Shown in pieces: positions 1 to 8,274 of a stretch of DNA of 38,061 bases. Positions within the stretch are counted from its first letter, which is position 1; each line of letters begins with the position of its first letter. The stretch comes from Desulfobacteraceae bacterium (GTDB taxonomy: Bacteria > Desulfobacterota > Desulfobacteria > Desulfobacterales > JAABTS01), in assembly GCA_011389735.1 (NCBI GenBank), contig JAABTS010000042.1, positions 1 through 38,061 of the forward strand, written 5' to 3'. The position numbers and the translations under genes are program-made. The notes below the pieces were generated by a model. It made no database searches and was not told the origin of the DNA. It worked only from the letters and a program-made list of their open reading frames with translations.

Positions 1-116
1 CCGCACTTCGTAAGTCGCGGGTTACAAACCCGCTCAGAGCAAGAGACCCGTTCAGAGGGGGTTTGCAACCCCCGGCTTACCCTGGCGGCGCTCCGGCCGA
101 TCTTAGAATCAAGCCC
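1..116 (-). repeat. Family C repeat, copy C1 (cut by window start)
   Basis: Reverse-orientation copy of the element seen at 30825-31141 and 31463-31631. It ends with the terminal inverted repeat TTAGAATCAAGCCC at 103-116 and contains the same internal hairpins (gcgggtt...aacccgc and ggggttt...aaccccc). The other end lies outside the window. Bases 117-264 hold nothing I recognise. Confidence 0.8.
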
Positions 117-264
117 GATTTACGGAATGGATATTTTTGCGGGTGTGCGCGAATTGCACCGGTAGAGAATTTTGTTGAAAATTCCGATTGTTATCCATCA
201 AGGTTTTTGTAATACAAGTTCAACGGCGGAACAATCCTATGCCGGAGGCCTGAACCTGTAATTT

Positions 265-828
265 TTATTTGGCGCAGGCGGCCCCGATTTCGAGAGCGGC
301 GATGTTTTGCGCCGATTGTTTTTGATCGGATGAGAATCGGTTATGAATGACGTTTCGAATGTCATCCATGCTGCAAAACAACCGCTTGGCCGGCGTCATG
401 TTTTGAGATACTCCGACGGCGAATCCCAACAGAACCAGGTTGGCCGCTTTTGGCGAACCCGATTTTTGCGCTCCGCCGACAGCGTCGATATAAAATGTTG
501 ACCGGTCTGAATCCGTAGAATGGAGACTCGGGGAATTGATCGCTTTTATTGCTTCCGGTTTCAGGAACACTGAATCTAAGGGGGCGGTGTTCGGATCGAG
601 CGCCAGAAGCAGATCGCCCTGGCGGGGTCGGATCAGAGGGCTATGGTATCCGCCGGTTTTCAGATGGGACACCACGTTACCGCCTCGTTGGGCCATTCCG
701 TGGGTCTCCGATGTCAGAACCGGGATTCCTTTCATAACCGCCGCTTCCGCCAAAAGGCGGGTAATAAACAGAACGCCCTGGCCGCCCAGGCCGCTGATGA
801 TAATTTGCCGTTTTTCATGATTATCCAT
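265..828 (-). CDS. iorB: Indolepyruvate ferredoxin oxidoreductase, beta subunit
   Basis: A 187-residue protein of the pyruvate/2-oxoacid ferredoxin oxidoreductase gamma-type fold. With IorA it oxidatively decarboxylates indolepyruvate and other aryl-pyruvates to aryl-acetyl-CoA, passing electrons to ferredoxin in the cytoplasm. The N-terminus carries the family motif GLGGQGVLF (about residues 13-21), followed by SETHGMAQRGG (about 40-50). Length is typical for IorB. It starts 12 bases after the iorA stop, so the two are surely one transcript. No strong ribosome-binding site is visible, and translational coupling to iorA is plausible. In related organisms an aryl-CoA ligase gene often follows; none is visible before the window edge. 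Confidence 0.93.
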   Translation of the reverse strand: MDNHEKRQIIISGLGGQGVLFITRLLAEAAVMKGIPVLTSETHGMAQRGGNVVSHLKTGGYHSPLIRPRQGDLLLALDPNTAPLDSVFLKPEAIKAINSPSLHSTDSDRSTFYIDAVGGAQKSGSPKAANLVLLGFAVGVSQNMTPAKRLFCSMDDIRNVIHNRFSSDQKQSAQNIAALEIGAACAK

Positions 829-840
829 AGATTTTGCCTG

Positions 841-2670
841 TCAGCCCGGATTTGTGTTTTTTTCGACTATAGCCCCTTTTGGGCAGACCTCGATACATAC
901 GCCGCACCCGGAACAGAGGACGGAGTCGATCATTGTCCGGCCTTCTCCGCCGCTTATAAGCGCCGGACATTCAAAATGAGTCGTACAGTATTCGCATTCG
1001 TCGCATTCGTCGGTTATTTCAACTTCGACGGGCGTAAAAGGGGCTGGCCCCGGATTTTTATCCAGGAGGCACCGCCCTTTTGCAATCACAACCGCCGGCC
1101 CCCGGCCATTACAAAACTGAACCGCTTCTTTCAAGAGGGCGATCGTCGGCTTCAATTCATAAGGGTTCACGGTGCGGCAAAATGCGACGCCGCATCCGTT
1201 TACCAGAGATTCAATGTCCACATGAGGAAGCGGTTCCCCGAATGCTCCGAAACCGGACGCCGGCGTCGGCTGATTGCCGGTCATGGCGGTCGTTCCGTTA
1301 TCGAGTATGACCAGGACGAATTCTACCTGTTGAACCACCGCATCCAGTAAAGCGGGAACGCCTGAATGGAAAAACGTTGAATCGCCGATTGTTGCAATAA
1401 TAGGGGATCGTTTTTTCGTTTGCTTGAATGCATGGTGAAATCCCGCCGCCTGGCTGATCGACGCTCCCATGCAAAGTACGGTGTCCACCGCGTTAAGATT
1501 GAGCCCCAGAGTATAACAACCGATATCGCCGGTGTAAATCGCTTTGGGCGCGGCTCGCTTGATCGCGTAAAAAGCGGCCCGGTGCATACAACCGGCGCAG
1601 AGCGTGGGGCGTTTGCCGGGAACGGACGGTTTTTCCACCGATAGCGATTCCAGATGCGTAAATTTTCGTATTATGTTCTCTACGATTTCGGGAAGGAGTT
1701 CGCCGGCGCCAGGGACATGGCCGCTCATCCTGCCTTTTACCCGTCGGCGGTCAGCGAACTGAGTCTCTATAACGCCTGTGGTTTCTTCCAGGATCAGGAT
1801 CTCTTCGTATGTTGACAAAATCAAATCGATAAACGCGGAATGCAGCGGATAAGGTTGAATCACCCGATACATGGGGATTGAATCGAAAAGGCCCAATTCC
1901 TGAAGAATTTCCATCGCATGCGCCGACGCCACGCCCGACGCGATGATGACGCGGGACGATCTTTTAGTCGCCCTGGTTTCGTTTACCATCGCCGGGGCGG
2001 TTTGTTCAAACAAGGCGATTTTCAGGAGCTTTTCTTCGAGCAGCCTGTGCAATTGAAACCGGAATTTCGGAGTAGCCGCCCATCGGCCCGGATTTTTTTC
2101 GAATTCGGGTTCCTGGAACGACTCCGGAAAGGCGTGTTGTTCGATATCCTGCCTTGCATGGCATATGCGAGTGGTCGGCCGGATCATGACAGGGATTTCA
2201 AAGGCCTCCGAAAGCGCAAAGGCGACCCCGGTCATTTCTTTGGCGGTTGAAGGCGAATCCGGGTCCAGAACCGGAATTTTGGCAAGCATGGCCATCAATC
2301 GGCTGTCCTGCTCGGTCTGAGACGAATGGGGGCCCGGATCGTCGGCGCTGATAACGATAAATCCGCCTTTGGTCCCCATGTAGGAAGCGCTCATCAGAGG
2401 ATCCGACGCGACATTCAAACCTACCTGTTTCATGGACACCGCACATCGAAGACCGGAAATAGCCCCTGCATACGCTATCTCAAAAGCGATTTTTTCATTC
2501 ACGGCCCATTGTACATGCACAGGCAGGTTATATCGATTTTTAAAAAATGCGGCGGCGGATAAAATTTCGGACGCCGGCGTTCCCGGATACGATGTAACGA
2601 TCCGGCATCCGTTTTCCAGGAGGCCTCGTGCGATCGTCTCATTTCCCAATAACAGTTTACGTTCGTTCAC
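841..2670 (-). CDS. iorA: Indolepyruvate ferredoxin oxidoreductase, alpha subunit
   Basis: A 609-residue catalytic subunit of the aryl-pyruvate:ferredoxin oxidoreductase, used in fermentation of aromatic amino acids. Visible parts in order: an N-terminal pyrimidine-binding domain with GNETIARGLLE and SYPGTPASEI; a middle domain; a thiamine-diphosphate domain with CAGCMHR and GDIGCYTLG; and a C-terminal ferredoxin domain with CDECEYC and CSGCGVCIEVCP, enough cysteines for two [4Fe-4S] clusters. Length is normal for the family. The start is a GTG at 2668-2670, placed so that the protein begins MNERKLLLGNETIARG as family members do; no clear Shine-Dalgarno precedes it. Repeat copy A1 lies immediately upstream, so the promoter must lie within or beyond that repeat. 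Confidence 0.95.
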   Translation of the reverse strand: MNERKLLLGNETIARGLLENGCRIVTSYPGTPASEILSAAAFFKNRYNLPVHVQWAVNEKIAFEIAYAGAISGLRCAVSMKQVGLNVASDPLMSASYMGTKGGFIVISADDPGPHSSQTEQDSRLMAMLAKIPVLDPDSPSTAKEMTGVAFALSEAFEIPVMIRPTTRICHARQDIEQHAFPESFQEPEFEKNPGRWAATPKFRFQLHRLLEEKLLKIALFEQTAPAMVNETRATKRSSRVIIASGVASAHAMEILQELGLFDSIPMYRVIQPYPLHSAFIDLILSTYEEILILEETTGVIETQFADRRRVKGRMSGHVPGAGELLPEIVENIIRKFTHLESLSVEKPSVPGKRPTLCAGCMHRAAFYAIKRAAPKAIYTGDIGCYTLGLNLNAVDTVLCMGASISQAAGFHHAFKQTKKRSPIIATIGDSTFFHSGVPALLDAVVQQVEFVLVILDNGTTAMTGNQPTPASGFGAFGEPLPHVDIESLVNGCGVAFCRTVNPYELKPTIALLKEAVQFCNGRGPAVVIAKGRCLLDKNPGPAPFTPVEVEITDECDECEYCTTHFECPALISGGEGRTMIDSVLCSGCGVCIEVCPKGAIVEKNTNPG

Positions 2671-2699
2671 AATATGTTTTTAACCCAATTGATCGGTTT

Positions 2700-2866
2700 G
2701 TAAAAGCGGCGGGCCCGGGATATACGAATTTTATTATGTTGAATGTGAGTTTCCCCATTTAGCATTTAACATTTAGCATTCAACATAAATAATTTAGCAT
2801 TGAACACAAAATTCAACAATCCCGGGCCTGCCGCCTTATGAAATTTAATTCCTGAAAAACTATAAT
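2700..2866 (-). repeat. Family A palindromic repeat, long form, copy A1
   Basis: Inverted arms ...gcggcgggcccggga and tcccgggcc...gccttatgaaatttaa...ctata surround an AT-rich core of TTGAATG/TTAAATG-type heptamers (gttgaatg, catttagcatttaac). The outer tip of the left arm is degenerate. It fills the gap between the lipoprotein unit and iorA. Confidence 0.85.
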
Positions 2867-2972
2867 AGTACACGCAGTGTTTCTCCAGCCGGTAACTCAC
2901 TGAAATTGAATATTTGAAGGCTATACAATGCCCCGCCTGTTTTTGTCAAGCATCGAGTTTGCCGGAGGAATG

Positions 2973-3977
2973 TCAGCGCCGGGCGCAAAAGACATGAATT
3001 CGGCAGATTCTCCGCCGCTGGTCGGGAATCGGATAAGGGGGGCGAACATCCGGCGGCGGATCTTCGCCTCGCCCCACGGCCTCCGTGATCAATGTGAATC
3101 TTCCGGCTTTCCCGGTTTTAATCCGCAGGCCCGCAAAATCGATATATTCGGCGACCGCCCGGGCTCTCATTTTCGAAAGGCGTCGGTTTAAAAACCGCCT
3201 CCGTTCCGGTCCGCTTTCCGGCGGCCGGTCATCGATTTGGTTCAGGACGGTTTTCAATAACGGGGATTCTTTTCCAAAATCCAACTGGTCGGTGTATCCG
3301 ATCACTTTAAACCGTATTTCCACGAATTCGAAGGGCGTTTCGGATGCAATGGAAACGGCTTTTGATATCAAATCGCGGATGATCCGGCGTCCGTTTTCAG
3401 ACAATTCACAGCTTTGCCTGGTAAACAGCTCGTCCACCGAAAGCGTTTCAGTAAAAGCGGACCTGAGATCAGAACTCGTTTCCAAAACCGTATCGATATC
3501 GTCGATCACGCGGCTGACGGCTGAAAATGCGTCTTGGTGAGGGTGAATGGCGGGTTCCTGTTTTATGTTTTCAAGAGCGGATGTTTGTTGCTTCGGCAAC
3601 GCCATCGAATCGAATCCGCCGAGTTCGCTGATTTCTTTTTCCAACCGCTGAGCGGCGGGACTGAGAAATTCCCGGTAGTACCGGTTTGTAAGATGCCTGC
3701 ATAAGGCGAGACAGATATCCGCGGCGCGGCAGGCCCCGGCAATTTCGTCAGCTTCCAAATTCAGCCTTATTTGACCGGCGACGATTTCGATCTGCTTGAA
3801 TTCATCCGTATATTGCCGGTCGGCTCCCAAATGTTTGAGGAATTGAACGTAATCTTTTGAAAATTCCACTTTGGAATAGATCCGGCAGTTTTTTTCAGAT
3901 CCGCCTGAAAGCGCGCAACCGGACGCAGCCAGGCAGGTTATAAGGATCAAAGATCGTATGAATAGCGTTTTTCGCAT
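2973..3977 (-). CDS. OmpA-like outer-membrane lipoprotein
   Basis: A 334-residue predicted lipoprotein. Residues 1-21 form a lipoprotein signal peptide with the lipobox-like LAASGC, cysteine 21 being the likely lipid-modified residue. The middle is helical without a recognised domain. The last 150 residues look like an OmpA/MotB peptidoglycan-binding domain: IGYTD near residue 225, then LSKMRARAVAEYI, a GRGE turn, and a basic RRRICRIHV end, with an insertion between the first and second motifs. That fold typically ties the outer membrane or an envelope complex to peptidoglycan. It starts six bases after the stop of the PEGA-repeat gene, so the two are co-transcribed and probably work together. 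Specific function unknown. Confidence 0.75.
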   Translation of the reverse strand: MRKTLFIRSLILITCLAASGCALSGGSEKNCRIYSKVEFSKDYVQFLKHLGADRQYTDEFKQIEIVAGQIRLNLEADEIAGACRAADICLALCRHLTNRYYREFLSPAAQRLEKEISELGGFDSMALPKQQTSALENIKQEPAIHPHQDAFSAVSRVIDDIDTVLETSSDLRSAFTETLSVDELFTRQSCELSENGRRIIRDLISKAVSIASETPFEFVEIRFKVIGYTDQLDFGKESPLLKTVLNQIDDRPPESGPERRRFLNRRLSKMRARAVAEYIDFAGLRIKTGKAGRFTLITEAVGRGEDPPPDVRPPYPIPDQRRRICRIHVFCARR

Positions 3978-3983
3978 GTTTTT

Positions 3984-5654
3984 TTACGCCGCCTTGTTCA
4001 TCCGGACGCCGATTTCCTTTTCAAGCCGTTTCCGGGCGGCTTTGACCCGGCCGACTTTTGGTTTCATGCGGACCTCGAAGTCCGCCAGTTCTTCATACAG
4101 GATTTCAACTTTCCGCATGGTTTCGATCAGATCGGCCAGAACCGAGATAAGCTCGTCGGCGACGTTCTTTTTATCTTGAAGCTCGATTCGTTTCAATGTT
4201 TCGTACCGCTCCAGACGACGGAGCAACGCCTCCTTTTGATGCGCAAGCCGGTGTACGGCCAGTTTGTGGTTCGCGGCCTGCAACCGGGAACGAATGTTGG
4301 CGGCGCCGGGCGGCTCATTGTGATCCGGCTCCGATTCGGAACGAATTTCAATGATTTTCAGATATTGGCCGTAATAATATTTTGAAAGCGCGTAATTGGC
4401 CTCCGAATAGGCTTTCTCGCCCATAGACCGGCAGTATTCCATCATGTTTCCGATTTTTTGTATCGCTTTTTGATTCTCCGGAGAAATGGTAAGGATATCG
4501 AGATAATACCTCAATGCGTTTTCCTTTTCGGGCGTGACAAAGTGTTCCGTGTCGAACAGCGTGTCCGCTTTTTCGAACAGGCGGCTGATAAATGTGAATC
4601 GGTCGATTTTGAGATCGAGCGCCGCAAGCTTCCGTTCCAACTTTTGATCGCCGCCGCGGGCCAGCACAAATTTAGAGAGTTCCGCGGCTTTCCGATAATG
4701 GGCGGCCGCCTGATCGGGTTTCACGGGAGCGTCTTCGTTACCCCATTTTATGTAATTGTTTATCATCCTTCGAATTCGCCGGATTGCGCGATCATTTTCC
4801 GGATCGATCTCCAGAATGGCTTTACAGGCGTCAAAGGCGTTTTCATCGGCGGGGGTTGTGTAATGTTTTCTCTTGAAACAGGCCTCAGCGATTTTATCAA
4901 GCCGGCTTATCTGTTCATGTTTTAATTCCAATTCGTTCAGCCTGTTTTTTATTTTTTCGATCTGACCTGAAAGGATCGGATCGCCGATCACTTTGAGCGC
5001 ATATTCCGCAATAAACAGGTATTGCTGATATGCAAAAACCATACGTCCGAAATTCGCGCCGCGATATTCTTCAGCCAGTTCCAGGTATTTTTTCATCATG
5101 TCGTTGATTTTTTCACGAGCCCTGGAATTGCCCGGATCTTTTTCCAACACCGCCTTATAAATACCAAAGGCGTTTTTTTCATACGGCGTGGTGTATCGTT
5201 CACGCTTGAAATAGTCGTCGCCTTTCTCAAGCAATGTCTCGACGGACGGCGAATTCTCCTTTCGATCTTCATCCGGCGGCGCGTCAATCTTCCTGGTGAC
5301 AGTGGTCCGGCTGTTAAAATTAAATTCCACCTCGGCTGTTTCATTGTGTTTTATCGTGATTTTTTTGCGCTCCGGAGGGTAACCTTTAGTTTTCGCTTCG
5401 ACTACGACGACGCCGATAGGAAAATACCGGCGCTCCAAAGGGTGAGCCGGATGCGCCAGACCTTCGGGCTGGCCGTCAATGGCGATTTTGACATTGGGAA
5501 CATCCACAACGACGCGAATATGGCCCGCTTCATCGTTTTCATCGCCCGAGTCCTCCGTTAGCCGCACGGATACGCAAGTGTCCGGATGCGAAAAAAACAC
5601 AAATTGTATCGCAATTAGAAACGGAATTAAAACGCCGTGCGCGATTCGTATCAT
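3984..5654 (-). CDS. PEGA-domain protein with three long helical repeats
   Basis: A 556-residue exported or membrane-anchored protein. Residues 1-25 are a hydrophobic export signal. Residues about 43-113 resemble a PEGA domain (KIAIDGQPEG, then a PIGVVVVEAKTKGY strand pair). Three repeats follow, each built on YTTP-x4-NAF-x3-KAxLExDPxN-x2-A-x2-I-x2-MM-like signatures. The YTTP/FVTP motifs fall at residues 154, 265 and 372, a period of about 110. The region is probably TPR-like helical. Residues about 460-556 are strongly charged and likely coiled coil. First gene of a unit with the OmpA-like lipoprotein. No enzyme signature is seen; a scaffold or envelope-complex role is an inference. Confidence 0.7.
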   Translation of the reverse strand: MIRIAHGVLIPFLIAIQFVFFSHPDTCVSVRLTEDSGDENDEAGHIRVVVDVPNVKIAIDGQPEGLAHPAHPLERRYFPIGVVVVEAKTKGYPPERKKITIKHNETAEVEFNFNSRTTVTRKIDAPPDEDRKENSPSVETLLEKGDDYFKRERYTTPYEKNAFGIYKAVLEKDPGNSRAREKINDMMKKYLELAEEYRGANFGRMVFAYQQYLFIAEYALKVIGDPILSGQIEKIKNRLNELELKHEQISRLDKIAEACFKRKHYTTPADENAFDACKAILEIDPENDRAIRRIRRMINNYIKWGNEDAPVKPDQAAAHYRKAAELSKFVLARGGDQKLERKLAALDLKIDRFTFISRLFEKADTLFDTEHFVTPEKENALRYYLDILTISPENQKAIQKIGNMMEYCRSMGEKAYSEANYALSKYYYGQYLKIIEIRSESEPDHNEPPGAANIRSRLQAANHKLAVHRLAHQKEALLRRLERYETLKRIELQDKKNVADELISVLADLIETMRKVEILYEELADFEVRMKPKVGRVKAARKRLEKEIGVRMNKAA

Positions 5655-6233
5655 GTCGGTTCGTTTAACCTTGAACGGGTTGTTTCGTGCCGGAACGAAA
5701 ACTTCCTTGCCGCCCGAACACCGTGTTGGATGCGAAATCCGGAAGACGATAGCTGAAAAATCCTATAATATATCAAACGATCCCGGGAATCAAGGAGGAG
5801 TTCAAATTCTCTCCCAATCCACTGAAAAGACAAGAGATCGCCACGGAATAAAGGTTTTGGGAAATTAAATTGCGCAAGGCGGCGGCTTTGAGATATAGCT
5901 TTTCAGATAATTAATATCACTGCGTTGTCGGATCAGGGGATATACGAATTTTATTATGTTGAATGTGAGCCCCCCATTTAACATTTAGCATTCAACATAA
6001 ATAATTCAGCATTCAACACAAAATGCAACTATCCCGGGCCTGCCGTCTTGTGAATTTTTATTTCCGGAAGACTATAGAAGGGGAAACAACCCAGGTCGTG
6101 GTTCGCTGAAGGATAAGGCGCTGAAAGTCAATAGTTGAGGAACTGTATCGATCATATTTTGTCGAATCCTGGTTTCCTCATATGATAAATTCTATTTGCC
6201 CTCGTTATATTCTAAATGATAATTACCCTTCTA
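5655..6233. other. Intergenic stretch, mostly repeat-derived
   Basis: No convincing gene. Short open frames here lack ribosome-binding sites and family signals. A fragment of a family A left arm (gaaattaaattgcgcaaggcgg) sits at about 5858-5886, directly followed by the complete copy A2. The region between 6080 and 6233 is AT-rich and otherwise unremarkable. Confidence 0.6.
5894..6077 (-). repeat. Family A palindromic repeat, long form, copy A2
   Basis: Begins tatagcttttcagataatta and ends tttccggaagactata, with the AT-rich heptamer core (gttgaatg...catttagcattcaac) between the GC-rich inner arms. It lies between the divergent PEGA-protein and SH3-protein genes and is preceded by a solo half copy. 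Confidence 0.88.
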
Positions 6234-6262
6234 TTGACAACCATATCAATCCTAAGTATAAT
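6234..6262 (+). promoter_or_regulatory. Sigma-70 promoter for the SH3b gene
   Basis: Exact consensus hexamers TTGACA (6234-6239) and TATAAT (6257-6262) with a 17-base spacer, in an AT-rich region. The start site would be near 6269, leaving a leader of about 175 bases before the SH3b gene at 6444. Confidence 0.8.
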
Positions 6263-6443
6263 TTTTTAAAATTAATTTAACTAGTTGCTATCTTGATAAT
6301 CTATGATTCGGCGATTTTGATGTGTTTCCCCGTGCGTGACCGTTGAACGGAAAGAAAGGCCCTGTTTTCAATGGTAACATGAAAAAAACGAAAGACTGAA
6401 ACATATCACACGCCGGGAAAAAAGACGGTGCGGAGAAAAGACC

Positions 6444-6905
6444 ATGATGAAACCGGTAATTGAAACGACTCCCATGAAACTAACGATTATATTTTTGACG
6501 GCCCTGATCGGTTCGGCGGCTTTCGTCCATGCCGATGAACGGTATTCCGTCCGTGTTCCTATTGCAAATATCAGATCCGGGCCGGGAACCGGCTATTCAG
6601 TGCTATGGAAAGTCGAAAAAAACCACCCGTTGAATATAGTTCAGGTAAAAGGTTCCTGGTGTAGATTCATCGATTTCGAAGGCGATAAAGGGTGGATATA
6701 TAAATCGTTGATCGATACGGTCCCTTCTATTATTATTGTCAAGGACAATTGCAATATCCGGTCGGGCGCGGGAAGGGATTATCCGGTTAAATATACATCC
6801 GACCGCGGTGTTCCGTATCAAGTGCTGGAACGGAAAGATGGCTGGATTCACATTCAACACGCGGACGGCGATAAGGGATGGATTCATGGTGATTTAGCGT
6901 GGTGA
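6444..6905 (+). CDS. Secreted protein with two SH3b domains
   Basis: A 153-residue protein. After a short N-terminal extension, a signal peptide runs to about residue 30 with a likely cut after FVHA. Two bacterial SH3 domains fill the rest: the first has ANIRSGPG (about 41-48) and KGWIYKSL, the second has CNIRSGAG and DKGWIHGDLAW at the very end. Such domains bind cell-wall peptides or serve as protein-binding modules in the periplasm; nothing catalytic is present. GGAG 11 bases before ATG 6444 favours this start, although the ATG at 6474 would give a more usual signal peptide. Single gene behind the promoter at 6234. Confidence 0.85.
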   Translation: MMKPVIETTPMKLTIIFLTALIGSAAFVHADERYSVRVPIANIRSGPGTGYSVLWKVEKNHPLNIVQVKGSWCRFIDFEGDKGWIYKSLIDTVPSIIIVKDNCNIRSGAGRDYPVKYTSDRGVPYQVLERKDGWIHIQHADGDKGWIHGDLAW

Positions 6906-7049
6906 GAGGCAAAAAGCCTTGAATCGCCTGCCGGAAAGCCGATTTCCAGATCCTACTAAACGGGCGGTTTACCGCCGGTTTTATCAGTTGAATAGCGATT
7001 CCGGTTGTCGAGGCCATAGGTTTTTAGATATTAACTTTCAGAAGAACAC

Positions 7050-7152
7050 AGGTTTTCAGAAATTAAATTTCACAAGGCGGACAGGCCTGAAACATACTAT
7101 TCGTAAATCTCAGGCCGGCAAGACAGTGAAATTTCATTTCCGGAAGCGTATA
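7050..7152 (+). repeat. Family A palindromic repeat, short form, copy A3
   Basis: aggttttcagaaattaaa at the left, catttccggaagcgtata at the right. Inner arms caggcctga/tcaggcc flank the small loop containing catactattcg. A partial arm (ataggtttttagatatta) sits just upstream at about 7016-7036. Both lie in the 311-base gap between two plus-strand genes. Confidence 0.9.
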
Positions 7153-7216
7153 ATTATTTATTGTGGGGTTGTGTGAAAAGTAATGAGACGGTTCGGCTTG
7201 ATTCCCGGGAGGGCTA

Positions 7217-7840
7217 ATGACAAACGAAACTGATAGAAAAGGGGAAACATCGATTTCTCTACCAAATCCCTCAGCGTCCGATCTTCGTGGCAGGCAGTCG
7301 GTCAGGGCCACGTTCAAGCTGTCTTCCGGATGTATCGAGGCGATTAACATTGTAGCGGCGCATCTCGGTATAAAACAAAAATCCCTTTTCGATCATCTCG
7401 TGGAAGATATCCAGTTATTAAAAACGATCGCCCGGGAAGTTCAAAACGCTAAAGTGAAAAAGCGGCGGCGGGTCCAAAAAACATATGTCATCAGCCGGAA
7501 ATCTTTGTGTTCGCTGGACGAGGTGTCCAAAAGTTTCAAAGCCCCCCGGGACGCCCTCGTCGAATATTCTGTTCAACGCCTTCTTCCGATTATCACTCAG
7601 GAAAAAGAGAAGCATGAGAGGCGAAAACAGATGCTTGAAAAAATGATCGTTCATTATAAGGAAGGGCTCACATTGCTCAAGCAGGTTGGAGACGGGCTGG
7701 GCAAAGAAGATCCTGTCTACTCTAAACTCGAAGCGGTCATGTCCATGTATGAAAGCGCCAATCGCAGCATTGATTCATATATCGACAGAGGCAGTCTTAT
7801 CGAAGGATTTGATCCTTCGATTATTTCCCGGCTGTATTGA
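7217..7840 (+). CDS. Unknown protein with two possible ribbon-helix-helix motifs
   Basis: A 207-residue protein that I do not recognise by name. Two segments look alike: a strand-like VRATFKLS followed by two helices (about residues 30-65), and QKTYVISRKSL followed by helices ending VEYSVQRLLPII (about 90-130). Each has the strand-helix-helix pattern of ribbon-helix-helix DNA-binding proteins, which would make a tandem, pseudo-dimeric binder; this is an inference from pattern alone. A basic linker (KVKKRRRVQK) separates them. The last 75 residues are helical and charged. A strong GGGAGG lies seven to eight bases before ATG 7217. It has no obvious operon partner. Confidence 0.7.
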   Translation: MTNETDRKGETSISLPNPSASDLRGRQSVRATFKLSSGCIEAINIVAAHLGIKQKSLFDHLVEDIQLLKTIAREVQNAKVKKRRRVQKTYVISRKSLCSLDEVSKSFKAPRDALVEYSVQRLLPIITQEKEKHERRKQMLEKMIVHYKEGLTLLKQVGDGLGKEDPVYSKLEAVMSMYESANRSIDSYIDRGSLIEGFDPSIISRLY

Positions 7841-7896
7841 TTTTTTCGCCGTTTGGAATCAGATTTCCGACCAACGGAGGCGCCTTCCGAAATATG

Positions 7897-7940
7897 GCCT
7901 TTCAGATATTAAATTTCAGTGCGTTATCGGTCGGAGACAT
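7897..7940. repeat. Solo right-arm fragment of family A
   Basis: ctttcagatattaaatttca followed by gtgcgttatcggtcggag matches the right arm of the long family A copies. It directly abuts the complete copy A4. A similar solo arm occurs at 15143-15186. Confidence 0.65.
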
Positions 7941-8151
7941 TATAGCTTTTCAGGAATTAAATTTCATAAGGCGGCGGGCGCGGGATTGTTGAATTTTGTG
8001 TTCAATGCTAAATTATTTATGTTGAATGCTAAATGTTAAATGCTAAATGGGGGAATCACATTCAACATCCAACATTCAACATCCAACATAATAAAATTCG
8101 TATATCCCCGGGCCGACAACGAAATGAAATTAATTATCTGAAAAGCTATAG
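7941..8151 (+). repeat. Family A palindromic repeat, long form, copy A4
   Basis: From tatagcttttcaggaattaa to aattatctgaaaagctata. The core carries ttgaatgctaaatgttaaat and a short array of catycaa heptamers. It lies between the convergent double-motif protein gene and the M42 peptidase gene and could end transcripts from both sides. Confidence 0.9.
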
Positions 8152-8274
8152 GACTGTTACAGTAAAAACACGACCAATATGGCGCCGAACCGTTACAATG
8201 GATGCATAGTGAAATCCGCACCCATTGCGGCAAAGCAGAATACCGACCAAAAGGACGCAGGACAGGTATAATTT

